Assembly: GCA_034440635.1 (NCBI GenBank)
Contig: JAOTON010000900.1
Location: 124,001-188,000, forward strand
Reading direction: 5' to 3'
From: Lepas anatifera
Lineage: Eukaryota; Arthropoda; Thecostraca; Lepadidae
DNA: 64,000 nucleotides
Part shown: positions 45,318 to 58,281 of the stretch, piece after piece
How the letters are laid out: each line of letters starts with the position of its first letter
Position numbering within the stretch: the stretch's first letter is position 1
Program-made: the position numbers and the translations under genes
The notes under the pieces: model-generated
Seen by the model: the letters and a program-made list of their open reading frames with translations, nothing else
What the model was told of the DNA's origin: nothing
Databases searched by the model: none

Positions 45318-47172
45318 CTTCATCAGACCGCTCCACAAAATACATGTGGCTATTCTTAGCCTGGAACTCACTTGTACATAGATTATTCGCTAGATTGACC
45401 GATTACCTATTAATTTTAGGTGCACAGAATCATTTTATATCGTAATTCTTAAGTTTACCGTAACCACCCTTGCGCTGGCTGTTCCTCCTTGTTTTCAGTT
45501 CGCTTGATAGCTGTTTTCATCGGTCGCAACCATTTTGAATTTAAATCCTTGATGATAGACTAAAATCACTAAACAGGTGAGTGCAAGTAGACGGCCCGCA
45601 GGATGTGAAACCAGGTAGAATGCGCAGACGTGGGTATACACTGTCCAAGTAGCACGTGCACTGTTCAAGTAGCAGTCTTGTAAAATGTTCTGGTATCACG
45701 GAAGACTTAAAATACGTATCAGCCTATGATGGTTATTGAGGCAAATGCCATCGAACTAAGCGTTATCAGGACGGAATTAAAACTCCAGCTTTAACAAAAG
45801 ACCAGAAACAAACAGAGCCAATGCGAGCAAGTCACACATACGGGACCGCTCACGAAAGCTCTGTTATATATCCTAATCCTTCATTACATTCACGATAGTT
45901 GTAGTGTCCACGTGAAGACATATCATCGAGTTTCCAGGCAAACATGACGATTTTTCGAACAACCATTTTTCAGCCTGAGATCAATTTGCCGTCTCTAGAA
46001 AATAAGTGCCCAACCAAAGTCAGATTTAGAGTCTGAAAACGCGGGTCTTTTGGGCAGTCTATGCTGAGGCGTCGAGATCGTCGGGATTTTACAGTGATCG
46101 CAAAAGTCTTCGCAATTCTGCAAACTTTAATGATCCTCATTTGTCGCAGAGCCATTATAACATCAGAAATTCGATGCACAGTAGCAAATATTATCAGCTA
46201 CATCTTGATATACGTTCTAAGAAGAAAAACACTTAATTCAGCTTTTGAGCACGAATCGCGGAGCACTGCCAGCAGCCGATCAGCCGACTCACTGATCACT
46301 ATCGATCGGAGATCGGACAGTATTATCAGAAGAGCATTAGGCAGTATGCTTGAAGATGAAGTGATGGCTTGAATTCCGACGTTCAATTCCGGAGAATGTT
46401 TAAAGCGTTTTGATAGGGCTATGAAATGGAATTTTGGTTTTCCGTTACGTTTTGAACGACAGAAATTTGAGAAAAAAGTGTCGAAATAATCGATTCAACA
46501 AGTCCATCGCAAACATTGACCTACATGCAAAGGCAGTGGGTGTGGAATCGGAAATCATTTTAGCCCGCTTAACCGGATTAACCAATGAAAATCTCGCTGA
46601 GCGGGGAGGGAGCTTGGAGCAATATATTGCAACTATATGGATAAAACTGGTAATGATTTCTAGGAACCATTAGTTGAGATGTAATCAGTACTAGGTGCAC
46701 CGCCATGAATATTTTTTCTGGAGCGGACTCTGATTTGATAATGACCAGAGCCCTCCCCTACCCCTTTCGGCTGGGAGGCAACACCTGAATTGTCTAGCTG
46801 TCTTGAAAAGTGGTATCGACAGTTTAATCAGACTGAAGTGAAGGAGTTACCTAGGTCTGCACTTTTAAGGGAGATCAGATGTTTTTTGGGGGCATTTCGG
46901 GGAGACATCTCACTGCTTTACGATTTTGGGACACGCGTGCCCCTATTTCCCCACTCCTCGCCTCAATGCCTGTAGACATTCAGATATTATGGTTTGTTGT
47001 AAATCTATAACTATGGGTTGTTTCCAGCTCGCTTATTTGGTACCCGTGTACTCTGCCAAGTCTGCATTGGGATGAAAGTTGTCTAGCTTTCCTTCGAATA
47101 CGTTGACTGTTTCTTCTTCCGTTTCCGTACCGGATTCTGGTGGAAATCATGCATATGTTTGCATATAGAATG
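45318..47172. other. Unassigned AT-rich sequence
   Basis: A plus-strand frame at 46061-46372 (103 residues) has a hydrophobic stretch but no recognisable family. No supported gene. Confidence 0.3.
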
Positions 47173-47214
47173 CCCGTTCCTTAGGCGGTCGCCCATTTCC
47201 GCCTAAGGAACGGG
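47173..47214. repeat. Perfect 16-bp inverted repeat (hairpin)
   Basis: The arm CCCGTTCCTTAGGCGG (47173-47188) and its exact complement (47199-47214) flank a 10-nt loop. It is solitary, with no other copy noticed in the window. It is too short for a typical animal pre-miRNA. Confidence 0.9.
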
Positions 47215-49660
47215 GACACACTTATAACCACACCCCATACGCCTGTTCTCGCTCTCGTTCCAACTCGTTCCAAACACTTCGAGCGCACATCACTACCACT
47301 CTGTCGCTACGCAAACTGCCGTTACATTGGATGCTTACGATCCTATAACGTTCTGTTTACAATCTTCATAATCCAGTAAGGTTCCAAAGCATTTTAACAA
47401 TGGTCATGTAAGCTATGCACAGCGTTTTGCTCAATATTGAATTTATTGCTGTCCTTCCCGTCATAGCGCTTCTTATCAAGGTCCTAGCAGCAATCCAATG
47501 ATATTCGAAACTGTTCTCAGTCACCGTTTCAGCAGACCTGGTCCGTTGCTTAACAATTTTACAGCGAACTTATGAATATTTTGAGCATGCTCAAAAGCTT
47601 AATCGTGCCAAAAACTCCCGCTGCTTAAAAATTTTTTGATAACGTTCCTTGACTTTCCATTAGCATTCTGTCTCATCCCGATCCTTCTCCGTACCAATCC
47701 TTGTTCGGCATGGGAAATTTGGGCCTGACAATTCAACATATATTCAACAAATCTTACTTTATGTTACGATGCACTATTTTCCATCTTTGACCTGGCTAGT
47801 TAAGGCACCCGCTAATAGTGGGGGAAATTATCTACAAATCACTAATGATAATAATAACGAAGAACTAATCAGGAACATGACATCACCCGAGTCCAAAACA
47901 TTAACAGTGAAAGAATGTATCACACCAATTAATTTTCCAACTGAAAAATATTACCTTTTTAGAGTCTCTAGCCTATCCTTCGATGTCGAGAAAACGCTCG
48001 GACTCTGAGACAGCGCCAGCAGCTTTAGGTACCAGCCAACCATATTCTCATAAAAACTCACCTATTATTGAATTCACGTTTTTCAGTGCTGTCGTTACCA
48101 CACACCGTACTAACACCTCACCCACATATCCAGCAGCATACACTGAATGTCCCGTACACCTGCACTGCATTGGACGCCTGTAATTGGGCCGTTTGACCTA
48201 TTGGTGTACGAAGAATACACATAGGTACAAATACCTGCCCTTTCCTTCAGTCCAACCCCCCAACGTAAACCCCCACCAACATCCTCACCATTACACATGT
48301 AGATTTTTTAATCCGCCTCGCGATCTCTCCACCCAGCCTCGAACTCGGCGTCAACAGTGGCTAGCGTGACCCCGATCACCTCTGTGCCCCGCAGGCATAC
48401 AGCTGCCGGCGGCGGCTGGTACCTGATTGGTGCACGCGCGCGTTCACGTACGTTGCATTAAAATAGGCGAACATTTCTGAATGAAAATTATTGCATCTTT
48501 ATGTACGCACCACGAAATGTATTTATTGATTGAATACGTTAAATTAACACCCATAATTTGTTTTCATCGGCTTGATTTGTTCATCCATTACCAAGGGCTG
48601 CTTCTTACTGGCGGCGGAACTGAGAATTTGGGGGGGCACCGGGGCACGGTGCCCCTAAATCAGAAACTTTAACAATAACCCTATGGCGTTGACTGGAAAT
48701 AAATCGGTTGACAAGTCCATGGTACCCCCCTCCCCCCCCTCTCCTTAAATTCGGATGTTCCACCTTCACTGCTGCTTCTAGGTTCAGGCGAGACGGCGGC
48801 GGAGTAGGCACGGGCTGGTCGGCGACCGAGGTTGCCGAAGTCGGGTGGTCGGGAAGGATTTCCGCTGAGTGGGCAGGAACAGGGCCCGGTCAAAAGGTAA
48901 CCAGAGGAGGGGGAGAAAGCGCGTTTATAATAGAAGTGATAACCGCCTGACGAGTTTTAGACTGATGGAAAACCTGACCAAAGTACTACCGGAATATATT
49001 TCCAATCGAGGGTGGACGTGCTTGCCTGCTCCGTGTTTGATGGGTGAAAAGGCATGAAGATTAGTGGGTTCAAAACAATGTCGATGTTTCAACGCACCTC
49101 ACCTTTCTCCCCTATACCTGGAGAAATATAACTAGGTAGGTATATGACGCAGGGGTGCAGATCTTTGAAACAGTTTATGGGTGTTTCTCCGGTGTGCTCA
49201 TGCACCCCAGAAATTATTCCATTATACACGCTTTGGCTAGAAGTGGAAAGTGGGGCAAAGGTGGCGCGTCTGCGTCCGGAAAATCAGGAACAACGCGCTC
49301 CCCAAAAATGTTTGGACTCGACTGATTACTTATCTTAGCCTTTTCTCTCGCATATGGAGGTGAACCAAATAAGATTTTCCCAATTCTTATGTAAATGAAC
49401 TTAACCGATAAAAACACTCTGGACAAACTATTAAATTTTGGCCTCAACCACCCATTTCTTGAACAACTGACACTATAAATACTTTACTCTGTGGTGCCAC
49501 ACACCCAGTGATGGAGGCAGATGCAAAAAGCCCGACAAAATATTATTCTATGTGATTCTATCAGGGTCCTTCGAGGCCACACAAAGTTCTAATAACGAAT
49601 CCCGAAATTTTTAAACAGCCGTGTCAGTCAGGAACCAGTCATTCGCATTGCCCAGTGCAC
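47215..49660. other. Unassigned sequence
   Basis: A small GC hairpin with arms GGGGCACCG and CGGTGCCCC lies near 48634-48656. No supported gene. Confidence 0.3.
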
Positions 49661-49667
49661 GCTGAGG

Positions 49668-49970
49668 GGCCTCCGTTCGTGACGCCTGCTGACAGCTGGG
49701 CCCCCCAACCCGCAGGGCCTCCGTCCGTGACGCCTGCTGGCAGCTGGGGCCCTCTAACCTGCAGGGGCCCCCGTTCGTGACGCCTGCTGGCAGCTGGGGC
49801 CTCCAACTCGCAGGGCCCCCGTCCATGACGCCTGCTGGCAGCTAGGGCTCCCAACCCGCAGGGGCTCCGTCCGTGACGCCTGCTGGCAGCTGGGGCCCTC
49901 CAACCCGCAGGGGTCCCCGTCTGCGGCACCTGCTGACAGCTGGGGCCCCCAATCCGCAGGGGCCCCAGCT
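49668..49970. repeat. About 50-bp minisatellite, six units
   Basis: Units contain GTGACGCCTGCTGGCAGCTG, then GGGGCC and CCAACCCGCAGGGG. Length varies by 1-3 bp between units, so open frames shift from unit to unit and are not protein-coding. Confidence 0.9.
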
Positions 49971-50889
49971 CATAGATGGCTCCAGGGATGGGACTGCGAA
50001 AGACTTTGAACTGAGATCAGGGTGTTGTCGAGCATACAGAAAACAATCTCAGTTTTCATACTTTATTTGTCCGAAAAATCAATGTCTGCGGAGGAACAAG
50101 CGTTAGTCCAGAGTGAAATCTTGCCCCACCGGCTCCTGTGGTTGCCAAACCGCCGTTGCGGGTCGGCTGTTAGCCTGGTAAGGGAGGAGCCTAAACATAG
50201 AGCATCAGGAAATAGTAGGTTTGTACGCTCAATGAGTATTATCTTATTAGAGAAAGGCCACAAAATGTAAAACCAGGAAGTGATAATCGTAAAATTTTCA
50301 TAGACATTTTTTTCATCATCATCAATTTTGATTTCATTTTTTTACATACCTACTAACAGGGGACAGAAATAAGGGAAAAGAATAACAAAAAGACATGAGC
50401 AGGACAAAGCAAAAAGGAGCATAAAAAAGGAAGAACTTTATTGGTATACAACATCGAACAAAAGGAAATAGGCGAGCATGTTATCAGATTAGTGCAAAGG
50501 ATCAACATAGGTAGAAGGAGCAAAACATAAACCGCCAACAAAGAAGCAGCACTCATGTAACAGTAAAAAACAGGAAAAACGAAAAACGCAATACCAAACA
50601 GAGACACTGACAGGACATAACAAAACGAGATGAGCCGACACAAAAAACGAACTGAATATAAATATAATGCCAAAAGGCTAAAACACACGTATAAGCAAAT
50701 GAAAATTAAGAGCAGACAAAGCAGGCAGGAAACAAATACAAAATTAAGAAAGTTAATTTTTAAGTAGATAAGTATTTTCTTCGCAGGTCAATGATTGTCT
50801 CCTCAGTTCTTAGTCCGTGAGGGTGTCACACATCTTTAAAAATCCACAGAAGCATTGAAGAATAACAATCAGCTCAAGCATCGCCAAGA
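49971..50889. other. Unassigned AT-rich sequence
   Basis: Nothing recognised. Confidence 0.3.
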
Positions 50890-51380
50890 GCGATGGCAGA
50901 AGCTCAGCTGATTGCCGCAGCACTGATTACCAACCAGCGCTGCGTCAGATTGGCCGCCACGCTCCCGGGGGATTCGTCAGAAATGTCGCGAAAATGGTGT
51001 GGCGCCGCCATTGAAGCGGCGCTGACGATTAAATCAGGCCAGAAATGACTATCTCTAAAGGAACGGATAGGGATAGCCGGTGGCCCAATTCAATCTACCG
51101 ACAGAAAAAGAGAATAGATTTGTCTCTGGTGGGGGAGACAAACGGGAGGCGACAATAGAGGAGGCGCCAAACGCTTTATTGAGCCGGAGCGCGGGCGTTG
51201 ATTAAACCTGATGAATAACGGTGGAGCGTCGGTGATGATACCGTCTTAGGAGGGGAAGGGGATGGGGGAGGGAGAAGGCGGCACCGACCGTCGGGAAGGG
51301 AGGCTCGGCTGCCCGTCCGAGTCGGTGCCGGCCTGCTGGGAGAGGAGTGTGCCAGCGCCCGCACTGAGGTCACTAGATCT
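50890..51380. promoter_or_regulatory. CpG-enriched islet
   Basis: The CpG-enriched part contains GCCGCCATT (51004-51012) beside GCGGCGC. No domain-bearing frame. Confidence 0.3.
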
Positions 51381-51859
51381 CATGCGATGAAGAGTCGATG
51401 TGTGGGAGAGTTTTAAGAACGTCCCCTTCCAGGTAGAGTCAGCTCCACTCATACTGGACCTCGTGCTGGTCTTGAATCTAGCCTGCGTGGCATACATTGA
51501 ACTCTTCTATAATATAAAATTGAAGCTAAATGGGGAAAACTGAACATCACAAAGTGGGATGCTGGAGCTGCGCGAACTATACTAACACCTATTCAAACAT
51601 TCATGGCAAACTAACAAGCTACCAGGCGTCAGCAAAGCCATTTAAAAGTATTGCGGTTCACACCCACAATCCTTGCACCATAATGTATTTGAATCCAGTC
51701 CCTAATCCTGATTTTGTTGAAGAATGGCCAGTCAAATTCACAATCCTTATGAGATACCATTTCCAACCGCTGAGAGGTCATTTGACAAACTGTGTAGGGT
51801 GGATTTTAGTGTTGGAATTGCTTCCTTAGACAGGACAATGGAATTGACCAATAGAATAC
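51381..51859. other. Unassigned sequence
   Basis: No supported feature. Confidence 0.3.
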
Positions 51860-52305
51860 ATTTGCGCATTTGGAAGACAAATATGTGATAAAATATTTTT
51901 CATCAAATAACTTTTCTGAAACTTAGCTCAGAAAAAATCAATAAGGAAAAAACTTGCGGCAAAAACGATGCTCTTGGAAAATTTATGTTATTGGAAAAAA
52001 TATCCATATTTAGGAACGATCGAATTAAAAAGGGTTACGGATTTTCCTTATTAAGTAGAAGCCTCGAAAAGGATTGCAATCCATTTGCGCATTTGGAAGA
52101 CAAATATGTGATAAAATATTTTACATCAAATAACTTTTCTGAAACTCAGCTCAGAAAAAATCAATAAGGGAAAAACTTGCGGCAAAAACGATGCTCTTGA
52201 AAAATTTATGTTATTGGAAAAAATATCCATATTTAGGAACGATCGAATTAGAAAGGGTTACGCATTGTCCTTAATAAGTAGAAGCCTCGAAAAGGATTGC
52301 GATCC
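51860..52305. repeat. 223-bp tandem duplication (two near-identical copies)
   Basis: Copies at 51860-52082 and 52083-52305 differ at only a few positions, for example TTTTTCATC versus TTTTACATC and GGATTTTCC versus GCATTGTCC. Both are AT-rich and non-coding as far as can be seen. The high identity implies a recent event. Confidence 0.95.
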
Positions 52306-54031
52306 ATATTTGTAATGCTCTGACTCAACGAGATTGCAGTAGGTACAATCTAAAATCTTCCGCATCAAAGGTTTGAAAATTATAATCCAATGCTCAAACT
52401 CAATGAAAAATTCAGAATCTGAAAAATTCCACTATGTCATGTCCAAAAATACGTTTCACGAGGTACCGACGGCCAACAAAACAACCTAAACAAAACACGA
52501 CCTACACAAACCACAAACCATAGTTGGTAGATATTGTAATATGGTTCTCAAATAACAGGCAAATAACAAACTGCCACATGTATCCCGAAAAGATGAACAA
52601 CGTAGGAAATCTACCCATTTGACTTCAGTGTGGTTTCGGAACAGTTTAGGGTGTCACCTTCTACCGATTTACATACCGTAGTGAGGAAAGGCTCGCAGCC
52701 ATAAACGGAAAACAATTCCATGAAATCAGTTAAGAGTTAGTGAGCCACGTATTTGTGGATGGAAAGGAAAAGGAAGCGTTTTTTGGCATCTTGTTTGGCT
52801 CTGATAGCCATATGGCTTATTTTTTCACTATGATATCTTTAGCAACAAAAATCATTACATTTGCAATATTCCGTAGCATAGTGCACCACCGTCGGGTCCT
52901 GCCTGTTGGGTAGCTCTTCCAGGAAAACTATTTTAAGGAAGCGTGATTGAAAATCTCGTGGCTCTGCAATTTACAGCGGCCCGGAGTTTCGAGAAGTACG
53001 TAATTGAAAATAAAGAGCAGCCAAGATTAACATTATTTCAACCCTTTCTCCACTTGTTTTCCCACACTTCCTCTCCTATATTTGCTATTTTTCCGTTTTA
53101 CATTACATTTACCTCTGTCTTTCCCATTTCCAGATATGTTTTTAATATTTACCTGTTTTCAGAGAAACACCGTGCTTTGCATGGGCTCGAGAACTGAATA
53201 ACTTGCTCAGCGATGGCCTCTGTCCTCGCGTATTTCTACCAAACTGTCTACTAATTTCGTGCTTCGCTGTTGTTCAAGGCTTCAAAAATGTTCCGTCAAG
53301 ACTTTTCCGGCATTATAATTACAACGCACTCATAATGGAAGCTCAAGCTTTCGAGCTTTGTCTGTGCGGCTGTATTGTTCCGCCGCTCAAATTGGGCCCC
53401 GGGGCTTTTCAGCACCACATGCTCTCAATTCCAGAGCGTGGCTCGTCAGGAGGCATTCAGACGACAAACAGTTGTTGGAGGATCAATCTGCTTCGCCCTG
53501 TAGACCCCTCGTCTCTTCAGACGAAAGCCACCTTTATAATACGCGTTCAATCCGGGGCTTAGGCGGGCCACCGAAAGGGCATTAACTGGAAATCAAACAT
53601 CTTGTGTGGCAGCCGTAATCCGCGCGCCGCTGCTCGCTGCCGACAAACACTGTTTGCTCTTTCATCCAGAACAGTGCGCTGAGCCCGTGGCAGTCCCTTG
53701 TTTTGACCGAATATTAGAGTGGAGTGGCCCGATGATTTCGCGGGACACCCACAACGCTCAAAACCCAGACGATCAGCTCCCTCATTACTCCACTGCCGCC
53801 ATCGACGTCTCATGTTTTTTCAGATATATATCTATATAGTTTGCTTATTTGGGTTTAGGGGTGCGCAAACCAGTGCGGTCATATAGCACCCAGAAGATAT
53901 GTCTATATTTATTATAGAGTATTGGAATGTCAGTCGCAGGATGTCAAATATCTTTGAGGAGTCGTGCAGCTCAAACTAATTGCGTCACGCACATAAGTTT
54001 TTTTGCAACATGTCAGCGCGTGCTAGAGGAT
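52306..54031. other. Unassigned sequence
   Basis: A modest CpG-enriched patch lies around 53560-53800. No domain-bearing frame. Confidence 0.3.
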
Positions 54032-54039
54032 GAGAACAC

Positions 54040-57000
54040 TGACTTGTTGATGACTCAAATTTTTTAGTCGAATCAACTCTAACTCACATCTTAGTGACTG
54101 ACTCTGATTCAGACTCAATTCACCGTGTTTAATCGTTGAGTCGACACTGAATCAGCACAAATTTAGAAGTGAGTCGAATCAACTCCGACTCAAATAAATG
54201 CTGAGTCAGAGTCGACTCTGACTCAGAATGATGGCAAACTGCGTGCACACTAAGTGCGCATTTCCTTCAATAATATGTAAATTGCAATGCACTTATCTAT
54301 GACAAACGTATGTTGCTTCTTAGGAATGAAGGGTGCTTATTTCTAACAGGTGAGCGAGACCAAGGGCCTGAGGGATGTTCATTTTAAATGCATGTCCTTA
54401 TGATAAAAATAATACTTGAAGCAATAATCTCAGTTTCAAATGCAAAAGCAGGAATCCATATTTCAAATATGGTTTTTAGTAGCAATTCCAGCCCATACTA
54501 CACAACGCATCCCAACAACAAAACAAGGAACTCGCCTCTTCCTCCCGAAGATGCGCTAGAAAATCGTGTTTCGAAAGAAGTACACCTCAAACGCGGCCAA
54601 GCTGAGGTCTGATCCAGCACAGCCAGCAGCTGCATTTTTACCTCCCAGACCCCTCTGATTAGTATAATCTCGTCATATTCTTACTTTTAGAAAATTATCA
54701 GTGGAAGCTAGCAGTGCTATTCGCCAAATTTCCCTCACATAGCAAAGTGGTGAGGGAAGCCGCAGATGGCGCCTTGAAAAAAGGACTCTTACCTCAGATG
54801 GGATATAGAATGGCAATGCATAGCAATTCAAGAAGTTACGTGACTTAACCCTCGCCCCACCGGGGCCATCCATGGTCCCCTAAGGTTTTTTCGAGATAGC
54901 AGAAAAAACAACTAGGCACAGTACCGCGGTTGAAGGCTCTATCTCTAACCCCATCATTTTTCCATCATCCCTGAATTTTTTTACCCCGAGTCACCCAAGG
55001 TCAGGTCACCAAGCGAGGTCAATCAAGGTCATCTCACTTCAAATTCCGAGCGCTATAAGAGCTAGATTTCTTATTCGATCAATTTGAAACTTCCTACACT
55101 TCATGAACCCTCCAGGGTCTACACGATGTATATCCGGGATTTTTTTGGTTTCGTGACCTGAGGTCAGGTCACGAGGTGACCTTTCCTATTGAAAAAGCAT
55201 GGGAAAAGTGTCTTGTGATCTAAAAGTCACAAAAATGATTGCAAATGCTCAGAGTGCTCAGAAAAACGTTTTTGGACACCCTTTCACGGATCCCAAGGGC
55301 CATAGTTGCCCTTTGACCTCTTCAAAGTCATCCGAAGTCACCATGAGTAAAAAACAGTATTTTGACAATAACTTATGATCTAATTAAGCTAGAGCACTAA
55401 ATTAAACACCATTGTGTATCTTCCGTCACTGGCTTTTATTTGATATTCGGAAAGGTTACTCTCCGACCTTTCGTGACCTCAGGTCATATAAGGTCACGAG
55501 GTGACCTCTGGAGGTCAAATCACTGGCGGGAGGTCATAATGTTTCAAATAGCGGAAAAGGTGTGGCATTTTTCTATCCAGATTTGCCATTTCTGATTATC
55601 CATTATGCCAGATTTTCCTATTCCTACTTGCCAGATCTCAATATCTCGAATCGCATAAGAGTTATGCCCAGTTTTCTTAAGCTTCGCATATTTTAGTGAA
55701 AATAGCCTATTATGACCTAACGTGACCTCTGGAGGTCAAACCATTGACCTGAGTGCTTAAAAATGCCAAGTAATTTCTTACTGAATTCACGCGAGCGTTA
55801 AAATGCACTTTGCAGATTTTTGCTAACCCCCATATTTTCGGAGTTAGACGGGGGCCATCGATGGCCCCGGTGGGGCGAAGGTGGCGCCGGACCCCCGGTG
55901 GGGCGTTATATGGGTTAAAATATCTTGATAATCAAAGACTCATTAATTACCCTCAGGTCTATGTAACGTAATCTTGCCCTCAGGCTACCGAATCCTGAAA
56001 CCCTGTTATTTTTGTTACGCACCACGACGGCTGGTGGCTGATATCGTGTCGCGCGGGCTGATATCGTGGGTGAAAAATAATGATAATCATCATAAAAGTT
56101 TTGAAGAGAGGCGGTGAGATATTCAATTTGCATGTATAGTTGCCGGCGAATTTCACAGTTTGATATTATTCAGCCAATACCCGATGTAGAGCTGAGTTTA
56201 ATTTTTCGTGTACAGACAGTATTTGCACCCACCAGGGGATGCCCTCAGGCCATAAAAATATCGATTTGAAAAAAGTAGTTGAAGCCTTTAGTTACCCAAT
56301 TTGAACCATATCAAAGCCTAGGTACAAAATTATGTATTTTTGGTACCTTCTCTCGGTTGGTTGTATTAATTAGTTTTGTGTTTTTACTCGAACGAAGGAG
56401 GAGAATAGAGAATAAAGATGTATGTACCCGGTTTCCAAAGAGTGAATTATCAAATGGCTTTGTAGAGCGAGCACCCTCGAAGTTGAAGAAGTCTGATTTT
56501 GTTGACAATGTATATTCTGGCCGGTCTCCTCGAATCCTGGATATAAAATGCGCTTAGATTATTTATTCGGGACAACCTTTCGTCGGAATCAGGTAGTCAT
56601 TATTCCAGTAAATGCATTCGGGGTCTAGCTACACTATGACTGAGAATTTGATATTTGAACTGCCTGATTTTGACGAAGGGCTGTGCCCGAATAATCTAAA
56701 TGCATTTTATATCCAGGATTGGAGGAGACAGGCCGGTATATACCTTGTCAACTTATGGCCATGCTACTCGCCTCAGCACTTCAAAACCTATCAAAGTATA
56801 ATTTTGGGCTAATTCACAAATTTAGCTGTATGATTTTACATTATATTTCTGAAATTAAACTCAAAATTACTAACAAACAAGTGTGTTTTTGACACTGCCT
56901 ATTTTACACGACTCGTGTTTATTTAATGACTGTTCCCGGCATGGGTCTAGTCTGGGCACGACCATGATGATTGCCTATTATCACCAAGGAAAAATATGAA

Positions 57001-57259
57001 ATATTTCTAAATAATTATTTCTGGGAAGTCCTAAAATGTCAGCCGTTTGAGCACATATGTTAAGAAAATAGTGTTGAGTCGACTCAAACCTGACTCACGG
57101 CTTGGAGAGGGACTCAGATTCCGACTCAACTGGTCGAGCAATTGAGTCGACTCTGACTCAATCCAAATCCAGAAGTGAGTCGACTCAACTCTGACTCACG
57201 CAGTACTAGAGCCGACTCAGAGTCTACTCTAACTCTGATTCACGACCCAAAAAATCTAT
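54040..57259 (+). mobile_element. TGACTC-array element, copy II (with nested TTAA element)
   Basis: The left array at about 54042-54230 starts ACTTGTTGATGACTC, which is inverse to the right end of copy I (GTGACTCAACAAGT). The right array is at about 57075-57250. The interior aligns with copy I on both sides of the nested family B element at 54845-55918. The flanking 8-mers GAGAACAC (54032-54039) and GAGTACAA (57260-57267) match at 6 of 8. No transposase frame was found. Confidence 0.78.
54845..55918 (-). mobile_element. TTAA-bounded element, family B copy 2
   Basis: TTAA is at 54845-54848 and 55915-55918. It is inverted relative to the copy at 11272-12298: the single-box end (CTCGCCCCACCGGGGCCATC) is on the left and the two-box end with GGTGGCGCCGGA between boxes is on the right. 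It contains many AGGTCA/TGACCT half-sites, including TGACCTCTGGAGGTCA palindromes. No coding capacity. Confidence 0.88.
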
Positions 57260-57880
57260 GAGTACAAGCCGGGTATTGTTCCGCTGGTTCTCGCGTGACA
57301 CGTGCGATATTGTCTCATCGACTTGAGATGGGGAACAGATTTTAGCGCTGATAACTGCGACATGAGATAAATGTTGAAGGTCACACGACGACTACTGCTG
57401 TGGAGCTTTCCTAACAAAACTGGGCACCAAACATATGCAGCAGTTGGATGTCCAGTGGATGCTGAATCAAGTTGCGCGCGTGCCGCGTGGTGATCGGTCA
57501 CATTCTCTCCTGAACGGGGGCAATGACCCAAAATAACGGCCTTTCGGACATTGCTCATACATGAGACGTCGTCGCGATGCCAAACCGGCATTGTTAGATG
57601 CAGCATTCTTTTTATGGAGTTTCTGTCTTGGGGAAAATGGGGCGTAATGATGCACCACAGAGGATATCTGCGGGTCAGAGCTGCGTTTATGTATGTACCC
57701 TCTACACGTTGCACAGAAAAGTACCATTGTGGAGAAATGGAGCTTAGGCGTTCATCCTTCTTCCGTCCCTAGAGAAAACACACAGAGTCATGACCTTCAG
57801 GACAGGTAATAGCCAAGCTTTCGTGCTGAGTAATCATCTGAGGTAATATCGTTGGCAGATACTGCAAGTTTTCGAAAGGT
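57260..57880. other. Unassigned sequence
   Basis: A minus-strand frame at 57256-57714 is open for 152 residues, but it begins inside the transposon edge and has no recognisable domain. Confidence 0.3.
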
Positions 57881-58056
57881 TGTGACCTGCACGGGTGTCT
57901 GCGGCCGCAGGGCCGGACGGCGTCGCTTCGGCGGGGCCGCGAGTGCCGGCGGCGACGCCGCCTTGTTTGTTGACGCGGCAGCCGCCGGACGCACACGGTG
58001 GGAATGGTTTACGCGCCGCCACCGGAAACGACTGCTGGCTCTGGAAACGCCGCCAC
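57880..58056. promoter_or_regulatory. CpG-rich islet
   Basis: A CpG-dense block, including GCGGCCGCAGGGCCGG, precedes the 26-bp minisatellite. No coding evidence. Confidence 0.3.
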
Positions 58057-58281
58057 CGCCGCCGGCAGACTCCTCACAGGTTCGCCGCCGGCAGACTCCT
58101 CACAGGTTCGCCGCCGGCGACTCCTCACAGGTTCGCCGCCGGCAGACTCCTCACAGGGTCGCCGCCGGCAGACTCCTCACAGGTTCGCCGCCGGCAGACT
58201 CCTCACAGGTTCGCCGCCGGCAGACTCCTCACAGGTTCGCCGCCGGCAAACTCCTCACAGGGTCGCCGCCGGCAGACTCCT
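58057..58281. repeat. 26-bp minisatellite, about 8.6 units
   Basis: The unit is TTCGCCGCCGGCAGACTCCT followed by CACAGG. Most units are nearly identical, one lacks two bases and two have GGTCG for GTTCG. As 26 is not a multiple of three, the frames encode cycling peptides and are not genes. Confidence 0.95.

Noticed and set aside
49639..49929. Repeat protein over the 50-bp minisatellite
   Set aside because: Unit lengths vary by non-multiples of three, so the repeated peptide shifts frame between units.
57256..57714. 152-residue minus-strand frame
   Set aside because: It starts outside and ends at the edge of the TGACTC element, and resembles no family I know.
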